DNA of 34,150 nt from Deltaproteobacteria bacterium (GTDB taxonomy: Bacteria > Desulfobacterota > Desulfobacteria > Desulfobacterales > Desulfobacteraceae), in contig JAQIBP010000169.1 of assembly GCA_027858995.1 (NCBI GenBank), forward strand, positions 1 to 34,150, given 5' to 3'. Positions 16,643 through 25,822 of this stretch are shown here, one piece after another. Both the position numbers and the translations under genes were made by a program. The notes beneath the pieces are model-generated. The model made no database searches. It was not told where the DNA came from and saw nothing but the letters and a program-made list of their open reading frames with translations. How positions within the stretch are numbered: the first letter of the stretch is position 1; each line of letters opens with the position of its first letter.

Positions 16643-17440
16643 TTATTCCTGCGATTTTCCAACGGGTGCAGTTTGTTCCAACCCATGAGTCTCTTCAATA
16701 ACTGTACCATGACCTCTATATTTTTTTCCCACCTTATCCCTGTGATTGATACCAATCACAACAAACACCAGTAAAGCAAGAAGACCAATGGTCAGATAAA
16801 AGACAATCAGTCTGTTTTTCACTTTTTTCAGTCTCTCTCTTGATTTTCTGGCATCTTTGCCTGCAAACCATCCCCATTTCATGCACAGCCTGTAAAGACC
16901 AATGTTCCCATGGAGCACAACACAAACAAGCAGGATTATATACAGCGGCCACATATGGCCTGAAACAATTCTGTCTGCAGACATATAAGGTCCAATACCG
17001 CTGGGATTGAACAACATGACAAAAAGATGGGCTGAGCCTGCAAAAAACATAAAAAATCCTGTCACCGCCTGTATATACCATAGAGTTGTCTCACTATGGT
17101 CCAGCATCTGCATCTGATCCCTGATAATCCGGTGCTGCTTCCAGGAGATGGGAAACTTTCTTATCCCCAATAGTGCATGGATGATAAAAATTGTAAATAT
17201 AAAGGCCACGGCAAAAAATACAGCTATGGGAAAACCATGTCCACTCTCTGAAAGAAAAGCAAACTCCAGTGTTTTTGACACAAAACTAAATGCATTTTTC
17301 CCCAATATAATGCTGCTGTCAAAAAGTAGATGACCCCATATAAACAATCCAAGGATCAGACCTGTTCCGCTCTGGAGAAAATCAAGTCTTGCAGGTATTC
17401 TGCTCTTTTTTTCAGTTGATTCCAAAATAAAGCTATTCAA
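16643..17440 (-). CDS. frdC: Dihaem cytochrome b anchor of fumarate reductase (FrdC type)
   Basis: A 265-residue membrane protein with five predicted helices (about residues 22-48, 70-95, 120-145, 162-185 and 210-235). Histidines 37, 88, 138 and 177 have nearly the same spacing as the four haem ligands of the Wolinella FrdC subunit, so two haem b groups are expected. A charged tail follows the last helix. Such single-subunit dihaem anchors react with menaquinone and can couple the reaction to membrane potential. It lies 23 bases downstream of sucD and just before frdA. Confidence 0.88.
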   Translation of the reverse strand: MNSFILESTEKKSRIPARLDFLQSGTGLILGLFIWGHLLFDSSIILGKNAFSFVSKTLEFAFLSESGHGFPIAVFFAVAFIFTIFIIHALLGIRKFPISWKQHRIIRDQMQMLDHSETTLWYIQAVTGFFMFFAGSAHLFVMLFNPSGIGPYMSADRIVSGHMWPLYIILLVCVVLHGNIGLYRLCMKWGWFAGKDARKSRERLKKVKNRLIVFYLTIGLLALLVFVVIGINHRDKVGKKYRGHGTVIEETHGLEQTAPVGKSQE

Positions 17441-17463
17441 TTGTTATCCCCTTCACCTCAAAA

Positions 17464-18333
17464 TTATGAAAATACATCCTTGCAGGTCTGCCCGATGAGA
17501 CCGAGATTTTCACAAACATGGATTCCATTTTCTTTAAAGGCCTTAATTTTAGCAGCACCTGTTCCGCTTGAACCTGAAATAATAGCTCCTGCATGTCCCA
17601 TTCTCCTGCCGGGAGGTGCGGTAAGACCGGCAATAAAACCCACAACCGGTTTGGTCAGGTTTTTCTTGATATAGACAGCTGCCTCCTCTTCAGCACTTCC
17701 GCCTATTTCTCCCACCATGACAACAGCACTTGTTTCGTCATCATTTTGAAAAGCTTCAAGCACATCAATAAAATTTGTGCCGTTCACAGGGTCACCGCCT
17801 ATGCCGATACAGGTTGACTGTCCCATTCCAAGCTTTGTCAATTGATCAACCACTTCATAGGTAAGGGTTCCTGAACGTGAAATGACTCCAATATTTCCTT
17901 TTTTATGAATCCAGCCCGGCATAATACCAACCTTGCTTTCTTCCGGAGTTATAATGCCTGGACAGTTAGGTCCGATAAGACGGCATTTTTTTGTGGCGAG
18001 AAAATTTTTAACCTTGACCATATCAAAAACAGGCAGACCTTCTGTAATTGTTACAATGAGATTAACACCGGAATCAGCAGCCTCCATAATGGCATCTGCA
18101 CCAAAGGGCGGGGGTACAAAAATAAGGGAAATATCAGCCCCTGTCGCTTCAACCGCCTGCTTAACAGTATTAAAGACAGGGACAGCATCCATTTTTTGTC
18201 CGCCTTTACCAGGGGTTACTCCTGCCACAATACTGGTGCCATACTCCAGACATGCCCTTGCATGGAAAGAACCTTCATTGCCGGTAATTCCCTGTACAAC
18301 AACTTTTGTGTCTTTATTAATATATATACTCAC
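17464..18333 (-). CDS. sucD: Succinyl-CoA synthetase alpha subunit
   Basis: A 289-residue protein. The CoA-binding Rossmann part starts [20 protein letters not shown] and includes [39 protein letters not shown] and [12 protein letters not shown] are classic. The active-site His, phosphorylated in the cycle, is in [17 protein letters not shown]. With SucC it interconverts succinyl-CoA and succinate with NDP phosphorylation. It starts 11 bases after sucC and is followed by the frd genes, linking the products of methylmalonyl-CoA mutase to succinate oxidation. Confidence 0.95.
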   Translation of the reverse strand: MSIYINKDTKVVVQGITGNEGSFHARACLEYGTSIVAGVTPGKGGQKMDAVPVFNTVKQAVEATGADISLIFVPPPFGADAIMEAADSGVNLIVTITEGLPVFDMVKVKNFLATKKCRLIGPNCPGIITPEESKVGIMPGWIHKKGNIGVISRSGTLTYEVVDQLTKLGMGQSTCIGIGGDPVNGTNFIDVLEAFQNDDETSAVVMVGEIGGSAEEEAAVYIKKNLTKPVVGFIAGLTAPPGRRMGHAGAIISGSSGTGAAKIKAFKENGIHVCENLGLIGQTCKDVFS

Positions 18334-18344
18334 TTTTAATCTCC

Positions 18345-19505
18345 TTAATTCACTGATGCTGCTATTTGCTCGGCTGCATCAATAAGATCAACAGCACTGG
18401 CTAAACCAAGGTTGGCATCATCTAAAATCTTTTTGCCCTCTTCCACATTAGTACCTTCCATGCGCACAACAACAGGAATGTTAATACCGGTTTTTTTAGC
18501 TGCATCCACAACACCCCGTGCAAAATTATCACACCTTAGAATACCGCCGAAAATATTGATCAATACAGCCTTAACTTTGTCATCGGCAAGGATGATTCTA
18601 AATGCATTTTCAACCTGCTCTGAAGATGCTCCACCCCCGACATCCATGAAATTAGCCGGAGCTGCCCCGGCATTTTTAATAATATCCATTGTTGCCATGG
18701 CAAGACCTGCACCATTTACAATATTGCCTACATTGCCATCAAGATTGATATAATTGAGATTATATTTTGATGCTTCAACTTCCATAAGGTCCTCTTCATC
18801 TAAATCCCTTAACTCCATAAGCTCTTTATGGCGGTATAGGGCATTGGAATCAAAATCAACCTTGGCATCGAGAGCAAGAACCTGATCATCAGCAGTTAAA
18901 ATCAAGGGATTGATTTCAGCAAGTGAGCAGTCTTTTGCAGCAAAAAATTTATAGAGATTGGATAGAAGCTGGGAAAATTGCTTCATGGCAGCAGCTGGAA
19001 GTTCAAGTCCAAACCCCACCTGCCTTAATTGATACCCCTGAATTCCCATTAAAGGATCAACATGGACTTTTACAATCCTTTCAGGAGTTTTTTCAGCCAC
19101 CTGCTCAATATCCATACCTCCGTCACGACTTGCCATTATTACTATGGAAGCGGTTGCCCTGTCCACAAGAAGACTTAGATAAAGCTCTTTTTCAATTTTC
19201 TGCCCTGCCTCAATCAAAAGTTTTTTAACAACTCTTCCTTCAGGTCCAGTCTGACGGGTCACAAGGGTCATACCAAGGATCTCATTGGCAAGTGTTTCAA
19301 CTTCTTCCATTGAAGATGCAAGCTTTACCCCGCCGCCTTTACCTCTTCCGCCCGCATGAATCTGGGCTTTAACCACCACGGGAAACCCGTCCAAATTTTG
19401 AGCCGCCTCTTTTGCCTCTTCAACACTGAAAACAGCCTTTCCTTCAGGAACAGGAACACTGTATTGCCTGAACAACTCCTTTGCCTGGTATTCATGAATT
19501 TTCAT
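18345..19505 (-). CDS. sucC: Succinyl-CoA synthetase beta subunit
   Basis: A 386-residue protein, full length for SucC. The ATP-grasp start [20 protein letters not shown], the nucleotide-binding [18 protein letters not shown], the metal-binding LAEINPLI and the CoA-side [18 protein letters not shown] and [11 protein letters not shown] motifs are all present. Nucleotide preference (ADP or GDP) cannot be read reliably. It is the first gene of the operon running to fumA and has a strong candidate promoter 74 bases upstream. Confidence 0.95.
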   Translation of the reverse strand: MKIHEYQAKELFRQYSVPVPEGKAVFSVEEAKEAAQNLDGFPVVVKAQIHAGGRGKGGGVKLASSMEEVETLANEILGMTLVTRQTGPEGRVVKKLLIEAGQKIEKELYLSLLVDRATASIVIMASRDGGMDIEQVAEKTPERIVKVHVDPLMGIQGYQLRQVGFGLELPAAAMKQFSQLLSNLYKFFAAKDCSLAEINPLILTADDQVLALDAKVDFDSNALYRHKELMELRDLDEEDLMEVEASKYNLNYINLDGNVGNIVNGAGLAMATMDIIKNAGAAPANFMDVGGGASSEQVENAFRIILADDKVKAVLINIFGGILRCDNFARGVVDAAKKTGINIPVVVRMEGTNVEEGKKILDDANLGLASAVDLIDAAEQIAASVN

Positions 19506-19578
19506 CTGAAATTCCTTTGTCTGTTTAAAAACAGAACCAAAATACTGTCTGCTTTAATCTTGTTTTTATTCAACAATC

Positions 19579-19607
19579 ATTATATTTTTTCTTTTATATA
19601 TGTTCAA
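19579..19607 (-). promoter_or_regulatory. Strong sigma-70 promoter of the sucCD-frdCAB-fumA operon
   Basis: Read on the minus strand: TTGAAC, a 17-base AT-rich spacer, then a perfect TATAAT (plus-strand positions 19602-19607 and 19579-19584). Transcription would start near 19572, about 66 bases before the sucC ATG. It begins immediately after the sdhB stop, so the sucC operon can be expressed separately from sdhCAB. Confidence 0.65.
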
Positions 19608-19611
19608 TATA

Positions 19612-20385
19612 TTATAGAACCTGTGAAGCAAAGCCGGATTTAAAAAATTCCCGGTTCATACGGGCGATATTTACAATGGATATCTTTTTTGGGCACACTG
19701 CTTCGCACTCTTTTTCATTGGTACAGTTTCCAAAACCACAGTCGTCCATGGTATTAACCATATTCCATGCACGCTGGGCTGCTTCCGGCTTACCCTGGGG
19801 AAGCAGGGCAAGCTGGGATATTTTTGCACTAACAAACAGCATGGCAGATGCATTGGGGCATGCTGCCACACAAGCACCGCATCCAATACAGGCTGCAGCA
19901 TCCATTGCTTTTTCAGCAATATCCTGGGAAATCGGTATTGAATTGGCGTCAGGTGCACCGCCGGCAGCTATGGATACAAAACCGCCGGACTGAATAATTT
20001 TATCCAAAGCACTCCGGTCAACGATCAAATCTTTAATAATGGGAAATGCTCTGGCTCTCCACGGCTCTACAAAAATAATATCCTCGTTTTTGAATTTTCG
20101 CATATGCAGTTGGCACAGGGTCATGGCACTTTCCGGGCCATGGGGAATACCATCTACTACTGCACCGCACATGCCGCATATCCCTTCACGGCAGTCATTA
20201 TCAAACTCTATGGGCTCTTTGCTTTGAATTATAAGGCCTTCATTTATTGTGTCGAGCATCTCAAGGAATGACATATCTGTGGAGATGTCTCTGGCCTCTA
20301 TGGTTTCAAGTCTGCCTTTTACATCAGGGCTTTTCTGCCGCCAGACTTTCAATGTAATATTTATATTTTTCTCTTCTGTTGTCAC
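19612..20385 (-). CDS. sdhB: Succinate dehydrogenase iron-sulfur subunit (second complex)
   Basis: A 257-residue iron-sulfur subunit. The 2Fe-2S site is in [18 protein letters not shown] and the distal clusters in [17 protein letters not shown] and [19 protein letters not shown]. The extended spacing in the last motif is that of the Bacteroidetes/Geobacter-type complexes and differs clearly from the FrdB in this window. Its ATG overlaps the sdhA stop by four bases (ATGA). It passes electrons from SdhA to the membrane anchor SdhC. Confidence 0.92.
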   Translation of the reverse strand: MTTEEKNINITLKVWRQKSPDVKGRLETIEARDISTDMSFLEMLDTINEGLIIQSKEPIEFDNDCREGICGMCGAVVDGIPHGPESAMTLCQLHMRKFKNEDIIFVEPWRARAFPIIKDLIVDRSALDKIIQSGGFVSIAAGGAPDANSIPISQDIAEKAMDAAACIGCGACVAACPNASAMLFVSAKISQLALLPQGKPEAAQRAWNMVNTMDDCGFGNCTNEKECEAVCPKKISIVNIARMNREFFKSGFASQVL

Positions 20386-22292
20386 TTGTAACTCCTTTGC
20401 GTTAATTCTACATTTTCAAACACCAAAGGCTCTTTGTGAAATGCAGGCTCATTTTCCTGCCCTTTATACTCCCATGCTGCAACATGGGAATAGTTTTCAT
20501 CATCCCTTCTGGCTTCTCCCTCATCTGTCTGAAAAGCTTCATTCAAATGGCCACCACAGGACTCCTGCCTGTGTAGGGCATCCACAGCCATTAATTCACC
20601 GAACTCAAGAAAATCAGCAACTCTCATGGCTTTTTGGAGCGCAAAATTAAAATCTCTGTCAGAACCTGGAACCGTTACACTGCTCCAGAATTGTTCCTTC
20701 AGATCCTTGATCATTTCAATGGCTTTTTTAAGGCCTTTGTTGTTCCTTGCCATGCCAACATAATCCCATATGATCTGCCCCAGTTTTCTGTGAATTTCAC
20801 CTGCTGTCTGATTTCCGTTGATGGAGAGAAGTTTTTTTACATAAGAATCTGCACTCTTTTCAGCCTCTTTAAATGCAGGATGGTTTTCTTTAATGTCAGA
20901 GTTCCCGTTTTTGGCAAGAAAAGGTGCAATGGTGTAGGGAATGACAAAATATCCATCTGCCAGGCCCTGCATGAGTGCACTTGCGCCCAGCCTGTTTGCA
21001 CCATGGTCTGAAAAGTTGGCCTCACCAAGGGCAAAACAGCCGGGAATGGTGGTTTGAAGCTCATAATCAACCCAGAGACCGCCCATGGTATAGTGGGTGG
21101 CAGGATAGATCATCATGGGGGTGTCATAAGGATTGTCATCCATAATGTTGTGATACATATCAAAGAGGTTACCGTATTTTTTGGCAATCGCATCTTTTCC
21201 ATCCCGTTTAATGGCATCGCTGAAATCAAGATAGACTGCATATCTGGTTGCACTCACGCCAAGCCCCCTGTCGCAGACTTCTTTGGCGTTTCTGGATGCC
21301 ACGTCTCGTGGAACAAGGTTACCAAAGCTGGGATATTTTTCTTCAAGATAGTAATATCGGCCAGATTCTGGAATATCTGCCGGGTTTCGTTTGTCTGACG
21401 GATCTTTGGGAACCCATACCCGGCCGTCATTTCTAAGGCTCTCGCTCATGAGGGTCAGTTTGGACTGATGAGTTCCCGAGACTGGAATACAGGTGGGGTG
21501 AATCTGTGTGTAGCAGGGATTGGCAAAATATGCCCCTTTTTTATAGGCATTGAATGCTGCACCCACATTACAGGAAACAGCATTGGTTGAGAGAAAAAAA
21601 ACATTGCCGTAACCGCCTGTAGCAAGGATTACAGCATCCCCTGCATGACTTTCAAGCTTACCGTTTACAAGGTTTCTTACAACCACACCTCTGGTACGGC
21701 CATCCACAACAACAAGATCAACCAGTTCACGGCGGGGAAACATTTGTACTTTGCCCATACCGATCTGACGGGAGAGGGAGCTGTATGCACCAAGCAGCAA
21801 CTGCTGCCCTGTCTGTCCCCTTGCATAAAATGTCCGGGAAACCTGGGCTCCGCCAAATGACCTGTTGGCCAGAAGTCCGCCATAATCGCGGGCAAAGGGT
21901 ACACCCTGGGCAACACATTGATCAATAATATTGTTGCTCACCTGGGCCAGGCGGTAAACATTGGCTTCCCGGGACCTGTAGTCGCCACCTTTAATGGTAT
22001 CATGAAACAGACGCCAGATACTGTCTCCATCATTTGGGTAGTTTTTTGCAGCATTAATGCCGCCCTGGGCTGCGATGCTGTGGGCCCTCCGAGGGCTGTC
22101 CTGGATACAAAAATTTTTCACATTATAACCCAGCTCTGCCAGAGTTGCAGCTGCAGCACCCCCGGCCAGTCCGGTACCCACCACAATAATATTGTATTTT
22201 CTTTTATTGGCAGGATTGACCAGTTTCACTGTTGAACGGTATGTATCCCATTTTTGTTCAAGCGGTCCTGCTGGTATTTTTCCATCAAGCAT
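20382..22292 (-). CDS. sdhA: Succinate dehydrogenase flavoprotein subunit (second complex)
   Basis: A 636-residue flavoprotein. The FAD motif [19 protein letters not shown] begins near residue 36. [17 protein letters not shown] contains the His for covalent [20 protein letters not shown] and [15 protein letters not shown] the substrate-side residues, and [18 protein letters not shown] the C-terminal FAD-binding part. The 30-residue N-terminal extension before the Rossmann motif is usual in the Bacteroidetes/Geobacter-type enzymes. Substrate chemistry is the same as that of FrdA; this group works as succinate dehydrogenase and in some bacteria as both oxidase and reductase. It lies 12 bases after sdhC. 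Confidence 0.92.
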   Translation of the reverse strand: MLDGKIPAGPLEQKWDTYRSTVKLVNPANKRKYNIIVVGTGLAGGAAAATLAELGYNVKNFCIQDSPRRAHSIAAQGGINAAKNYPNDGDSIWRLFHDTIKGGDYRSREANVYRLAQVSNNIIDQCVAQGVPFARDYGGLLANRSFGGAQVSRTFYARGQTGQQLLLGAYSSLSRQIGMGKVQMFPRRELVDLVVVDGRTRGVVVRNLVNGKLESHAGDAVILATGGYGNVFFLSTNAVSCNVGAAFNAYKKGAYFANPCYTQIHPTCIPVSGTHQSKLTLMSESLRNDGRVWVPKDPSDKRNPADIPESGRYYYLEEKYPSFGNLVPRDVASRNAKEVCDRGLGVSATRYAVYLDFSDAIKRDGKDAIAKKYGNLFDMYHNIMDDNPYDTPMMIYPATHYTMGGLWVDYELQTTIPGCFALGEANFSDHGANRLGASALMQGLADGYFVIPYTIAPFLAKNGNSDIKENHPAFKEAEKSADSYVKKLLSINGNQTAGEIHRKLGQIIWDYVGMARNNKGLKKAIEMIKDLKEQFWSSVTVPGSDRDFNFALQKAMRVADFLEFGELMAVDALHRQESCGGHLNEAFQTDEGEARRDDENYSHVAAWEYKGQENEPAFHKEPLVFENVELTQRSYK

Positions 22293-22304
22293 GAATGATC
22301 TCCT

Positions 22305-22952
22305 TTAAGAAGCAATAAGCGGAACAAAGATTGGAAGAAGTCCAAAGCCGATTCCAAAAACAAGGCTGAGTATAATGCCAACCCTGGTAATAATAGGCAT
22401 ATATTTTGGATGATTGGCACCAAGGGTCTGAAACAGGCTCCAGAAGCCATGACTCACATGAAACGCAACAATAATCATTGCAATAATATAAAAGATCATA
22501 AACTCTGGCTGTACAAATGTTTTTGATACAATATCAAATATTGTATTATCCAATGTCTTTTCCACAAAATGAAAATTGATTAAATGAAAAATTACAAAAA
22601 TTAAGATCAGCACGCCTGTATAGGGCATGGTTGCAGAAGCCCATGTGCGGCCTCCGGCTCTCTTGCTGACTGCATACCTCTGGGGGCGTGCACCCAGGTT
22701 TTGAAAAAAAAGTGTAACTCCGGTCACAACATGGATCACAAGAAGTGTTAAGAGCGATATTTCAGCTATGTTGACGAGAATACCAAGGGCATGAAGGTGT
22801 TCTGCATAAGAATTAAAGGCCTCTTTACCAAAATACAGGGTAGTGTTACCTCCAAGATGTCCAAGTAAAAAACCGATAAAACAGGCACCGGATAATGCCA
22901 TTAAAAGTTTTTTACCAATGGACGTTCCAAACGTGTTAATTAGCCAGTTCAT
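22305..22952 (-). CDS. sdhC: Succinate dehydrogenase cytochrome b558-type membrane anchor
   Basis: A 215-residue protein with five predicted membrane helices. Candidate haem-ligand histidines lie in FLLGHLGGN, LLVIHVVTGV, ILIFVIFHLINFHFV and FHVSHGFWSLFQTLG. The start MNWLINTFGTSIGKKLLMAL and overall length fit the b558 family of single-subunit anchors. It binds two haems and the quinone. It heads sdhCAB, the second succinate:quinone oxidoreductase in the window. About 120 bases separate it from the accessory patch upstream, with no convincing promoter seen. Confidence 0.9.
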   Translation of the reverse strand: MNWLINTFGTSIGKKLLMALSGACFIGFLLGHLGGNTTLYFGKEAFNSYAEHLHALGILVNIAEISLLTLLVIHVVTGVTLFFQNLGARPQRYAVSKRAGGRTWASATMPYTGVLILIFVIFHLINFHFVEKTLDNTIFDIVSKTFVQPEFMIFYIIAMIIVAFHVSHGFWSLFQTLGANHPKYMPIITRVGIILSLVFGIGFGLLPIFVPLIAS

Positions 22953-23074
22953 TTTTTCCTCTGTAAAATTTATGTATTTATCAAAATCGAACCCCAGCTG
23001 AGCATTTGTACAAACCCGCCAGAAGTCTTAAATTCTAATAAAATTCTAATTCTAATTTTTCTTTTGCTATTTGT

Positions 23075-23287
23075 TTAAATTTTATATTCAGTTGTTTTTA
23101 CCTCGGTAGCTTCTTGAATTGCAGCTTGAAATACTGTTTCTATATCAAAAGAGAGTCCTGCTTCAATTCCTTTTTTAACTGAAATAATTTCATCATCAGT
23201 TAATTTGCGGCCTATTAATTCTTTTGCCTTTGCTTGAGTTTCATTAATTGAAAGTTGAAAAATATTTTCATGTTTTGATATGTTCAT
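23075..23287 (-). CDS. 70-residue protein of unknown function
   Basis: A short soluble protein, MNISKHENIFQLSINETQAK..., mostly helical (LTDDEIISVKKGIEAGLSFD). It lies 3 bases after the nuclease-like gene on the same strand, so it is probably co-transcribed. The family is not recognised. The helical and acidic character would suit a small partner or antitoxin-like protein, which is only a suggestion. It is the accessory gene closest to sdhC. Confidence 0.55.
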   Translation of the reverse strand: MNISKHENIFQLSINETQAKAKELIGRKLTDDEIISVKKGIEAGLSFDIETVFQAAIQEATEVKTTEYKI

Positions 23288-23290
23288 TTA

Positions 23291-24282
23291 TTATAATCCA
23301 ATATTATGTTTTAGTTCTAAAATATTTTTTTCTGCACTATATAAATCGCTAATCAAATCTGGTTTTATATGAGTAAATCGTTGTTTAAATACTGGAAATA
23401 TGTTGATTACTTTATTATATTTTTTAATATTATTGGAAATGATAAAAAATTTAACATTACTATAATCTGATAATGTTGACATCCTGCCCACCCCTGACCA
23501 TGTGCCTGTTGACAATTCGACTTCAAAAGCTTTTTCAGGGATCAAATAATTGCGTTGTTCTTTAAACCACAATACATCGATTTGTCTTAATAAGTCATAA
23601 TCAGAAAATTGTAAATCAGGGCATTTTTCCAATGAAGAGATGTCTGATAAATTTTTTTGATTAAATTTTTTTGATTTGTCTGGACAAAATGTATGATATC
23701 CTCTACTATTTCCAATTTCTAATAAACGTCCCTGCAAAATTGAATGTGCACTTTCTTCTACAGTTGTTGCGCCATTAACTTGTTGTTTAATAGGAGACAA
23801 CAAAATATATTCCAATTATTAACATAGTTAGAACAGTCCAAACGATTCCCTCTTCCACGGAGTACAATGTTTAATTCTTTGTCTATATTAAGTTTATATT
23901 CACCATTCCTATCATGGCTTATTTTATGCAAATTATCGAACAATAATTGAGCAGGGAGAACAATTACTTTATCCATTGAGCCACAAATAAAAGCAATATA
24001 TGGGTTCAATAAATTGGCCATTTCCTCAATTGTAATATAATTTATACCATAAAAATAATTCCGCTTAGTGTCAGAAGCGGCTCTGATCAAAACATTTGCT
24101 TTACCAATCTGATACACTCTTGCTTTAAGGACTTTTGTTGGTTTCATCTCATCGTTCAGATTAGATACCGTTCTCAAAAAATCTTTTACTAATTTTTCAG
24201 TATTTGATAATTTTTTTTCCATCAATTTTTTATTCAAATAAGTCCAATTAAAAACATTATTTAATATGTTTTGACAATTCAC
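23291..24282 (-). pseudogene. Nuclease-like accessory gene split by a one-base frameshift
   Basis: Two overlapping frames make one protein of about 330 residues. The upstream frame (24282 to about 23812) encodes KARVYQIGKANVLIRAASDT, INYITIEEMANLLNPYIAFI and NIVLRGRGNRLDCSNYVNNW. The downstream frame continues with EYILLSPIKQQVNGATTVEE, GYHTFCPDKSKKFN, LRQIDVLWFKEQ and KAFEVELSTGTW. Restoring one G in the run at 23812-23813 fuses NNW to EYILL. Downstream-frame translation alone would need a TTG start. The spacing IDVLWF...AFEVE resembles the D...ExK/E core of PD-(D/E)XK nucleases, but a named family was not recognised. The low GC and the hicBA neighbour suggest a mobile defence-type patch. 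A sequencing error at the G run could also explain the break. Confidence 0.6.
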
Positions 24283-24340
24283 CTACAAATACGACAAAAG
24301 GTCTTCCAATGCATCTATTTTCTTTGCATCTAAACAATTT

Positions 24341-24559
24341 TTATTTACACACTGCAATAAAATCATCAACAGTGAGGCCTGCCTGCCGAATAGCACTTCT
24401 AAGAGTGCCGGTAGCAAGTTCTTTATGTCTCGGGATTACACATCCCTTGTTCTCCTTACGCATAACAACATGGCTTCCTTTCTGCCGTGCCTTGTAAAAT
24501 CCCAGCTTTATAAATGTTTTGATTGCTTTGTCGCCGGAAATATTTGGCAGTTCAGGCAT
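24341..24559 (-). CDS. hicA: HicA-family mRNA interferase toxin
   Basis: The start at the ATG at 24559 gives 72 residues (MPELPNISGDKAIKTFIKLG...). An in-frame TTG at 24574 would add five residues. It is a small dsRNA-binding-like fold with the catalytic His in RQKGSHVVMRKENKGCVIPRH and the family end GTLRSAIRQAGLTVDDFIAV. HicA cleaves mRNA and is neutralised by HicB. It overlaps the hicB stop by 8 bases. All key segments are intact. Here hicB precedes hicA, the reverse of the classical hicA-hicB order but a known variant. Confidence 0.88.
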   Translation of the reverse strand: MPELPNISGDKAIKTFIKLGFYKARQKGSHVVMRKENKGCVIPRHKELATGTLRSAIRQAGLTVDDFIAVCK

Positions 24560-24758
24560 GGGCAGATACTTCAAAAGTGGTCATTAAAGGCCTGTTTTGC
24601 TGTTCCATGGGGAACTCTTCCAAATAAAGTTCTGTAGCTTCCTTAAGGTTTTCTACAGCCCCTTCAATGGTCTCTGCCTGACTGACGGTACCTACTTCAG
24701 GGCATAAGGCCACATAAAGATTTCCTTCTTTATGGACAATAGCTGTATATAAACTCAT
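24552..24758 (-). CDS. hicB: HicB-family antitoxin
   Basis: A 68-residue protein, MSLYTAIVHKEGNLYVALCP..., with the partial RNase H-like fold of HicB (EVGTVSQAETIEGAVENLKE, ATELYLEEF). It is the short form without a separate C-terminal DNA-binding domain, so autoregulation may be limited or rely on the complex. The ribosome-binding site AAAGGAGAG precedes the ATG. It lies 84 bases downstream of the meaB stop. A weak promoter (TTGTGA, 16 bases, TATATC on the minus strand) can be seen in that gap. Confidence 0.88.
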   Translation of the reverse strand: MSLYTAIVHKEGNLYVALCPEVGTVSQAETIEGAVENLKEATELYLEEFPMEQQNRPLMTTFEVSAHA

Positions 24759-24842
24759 TTGACTCTCCTTTATCCAGATATAAATTTTTTTATACTTTTC
24801 ACAATCTCTCCCATAATGGATTATATCACATCTGGTTTATAT

Positions 24843-25817
24843 TTAAAGATACGACAAAAGCTCCTCAGCTGCTGCTGTAGGTGAAATTTTATCATTTTCA
24901 ACTCTATTTGAGATTGCAGGTATTTTTTTGTTTATTTTTTCATTGTTCTTAAACCGCTGTTTCAAACCTTCCTCAACAAGTGTCCACATCCACTCCAGAG
25001 ACTGTTTTTTGCGTTTTTGCAGAAACTCTCCTGAAGCTTTGAATTTTTTCCCATGGTCAAGTATGGTTTCCCAGATATCTTTAGTACCGCCTTCAATTAC
25101 AGAGGAGCAGCTCAATACCGGGATAGACCAGGTTGGATACGCTGGCTGGATCAAGTGCATGGCAATTTCAAGATCTCTCTTTGCTTTTTCAACTGCATTA
25201 AGATTATCCCCGTCTGCCTTGTTAATTGCAATGGCATCTGCAAGCTCTAAAACCCCTTTTTTAATGCCCTGGAGTTCATCTCCTGCACCTGCAAGCATAA
25301 GTACCAGGAAAAAATCAACCATGGAGGAGACACTTGTTTCAGACTGACCAACTCCTACTGTTTCAACCAGTATTACATCAAAGCCGGCAGCCTCGCAGAT
25401 CAACATTATCTCCCTTGTTTTTGCTGCAACACCTCCAAGGGTCTCTCCGGCAGGCGAAGGTCTGATAAAAGCATTTTCGTGGGCAGCAAGCTTTTCCATC
25501 CTTGTTTTATCTCCAAGAATAGAACCTCCGCTTCTTCTGCTTGTTGGATCAACAGTAAGCACAGCCACTTTATGACCACTATCAGCCAGGGCAACGCCAA
25601 GATTTTCAATAAATGTGCTTTTCCCAACCCCTGGCACTCCTGTTATACCGAGCCTTATGCTGTTGCCGGTATGGGGCAGGATTTGTTCCATGACCTTGAA
25701 GGCAAGGGTTTGATGGTCTTTGAGCCTGCTTTCAATCAATGTTATTGCCTTGGCAATCATGCGGCGATTGCCATTTGAAATTCCCTTGACAAACTCATCA
25801 GGGCTATTTTGAGTCAT
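24843..25817 (-). CDS. meaB: Methylmalonyl-CoA mutase-associated G3E GTPase MeaB
   Basis: A 324-residue SIMIBI-class GTPase. The Walker A motif GVPGVGKST is at residues 60-68, followed by KVAVLTVDPTSRRSGGSILG, the DVILVETVGVGQSE switch segment and the NKADGDN base-specificity motif. MeaB loads and protects the adenosylcobalamin cofactor of methylmalonyl-CoA mutase. It starts 5 bases after the mutase gene, the usual arrangement. The C-terminal helices continue to full length (SPTAAAEELLSYL). Confidence 0.93.
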   Translation of the reverse strand: MTQNSPDEFVKGISNGNRRMIAKAITLIESRLKDHQTLAFKVMEQILPHTGNSIRLGITGVPGVGKSTFIENLGVALADSGHKVAVLTVDPTSRRSGGSILGDKTRMEKLAAHENAFIRPSPAGETLGGVAAKTREIMLICEAAGFDVILVETVGVGQSETSVSSMVDFFLVLMLAGAGDELQGIKKGVLELADAIAINKADGDNLNAVEKAKRDLEIAMHLIQPAYPTWSIPVLSCSSVIEGGTKDIWETILDHGKKFKASGEFLQKRKKQSLEWMWTLVEEGLKQRFKNNEKINKKIPAISNRVENDKISPTAAAEELLSYL

Positions 25818-25822
25818 AAACC

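Noticed and set aside
23032-23056. Three ATTCTAAT words as a CRISPR or iteron-like repeat
   Set aside because: Too short, partly overlapping and without spacers; probably low-complexity AT-rich sequence.
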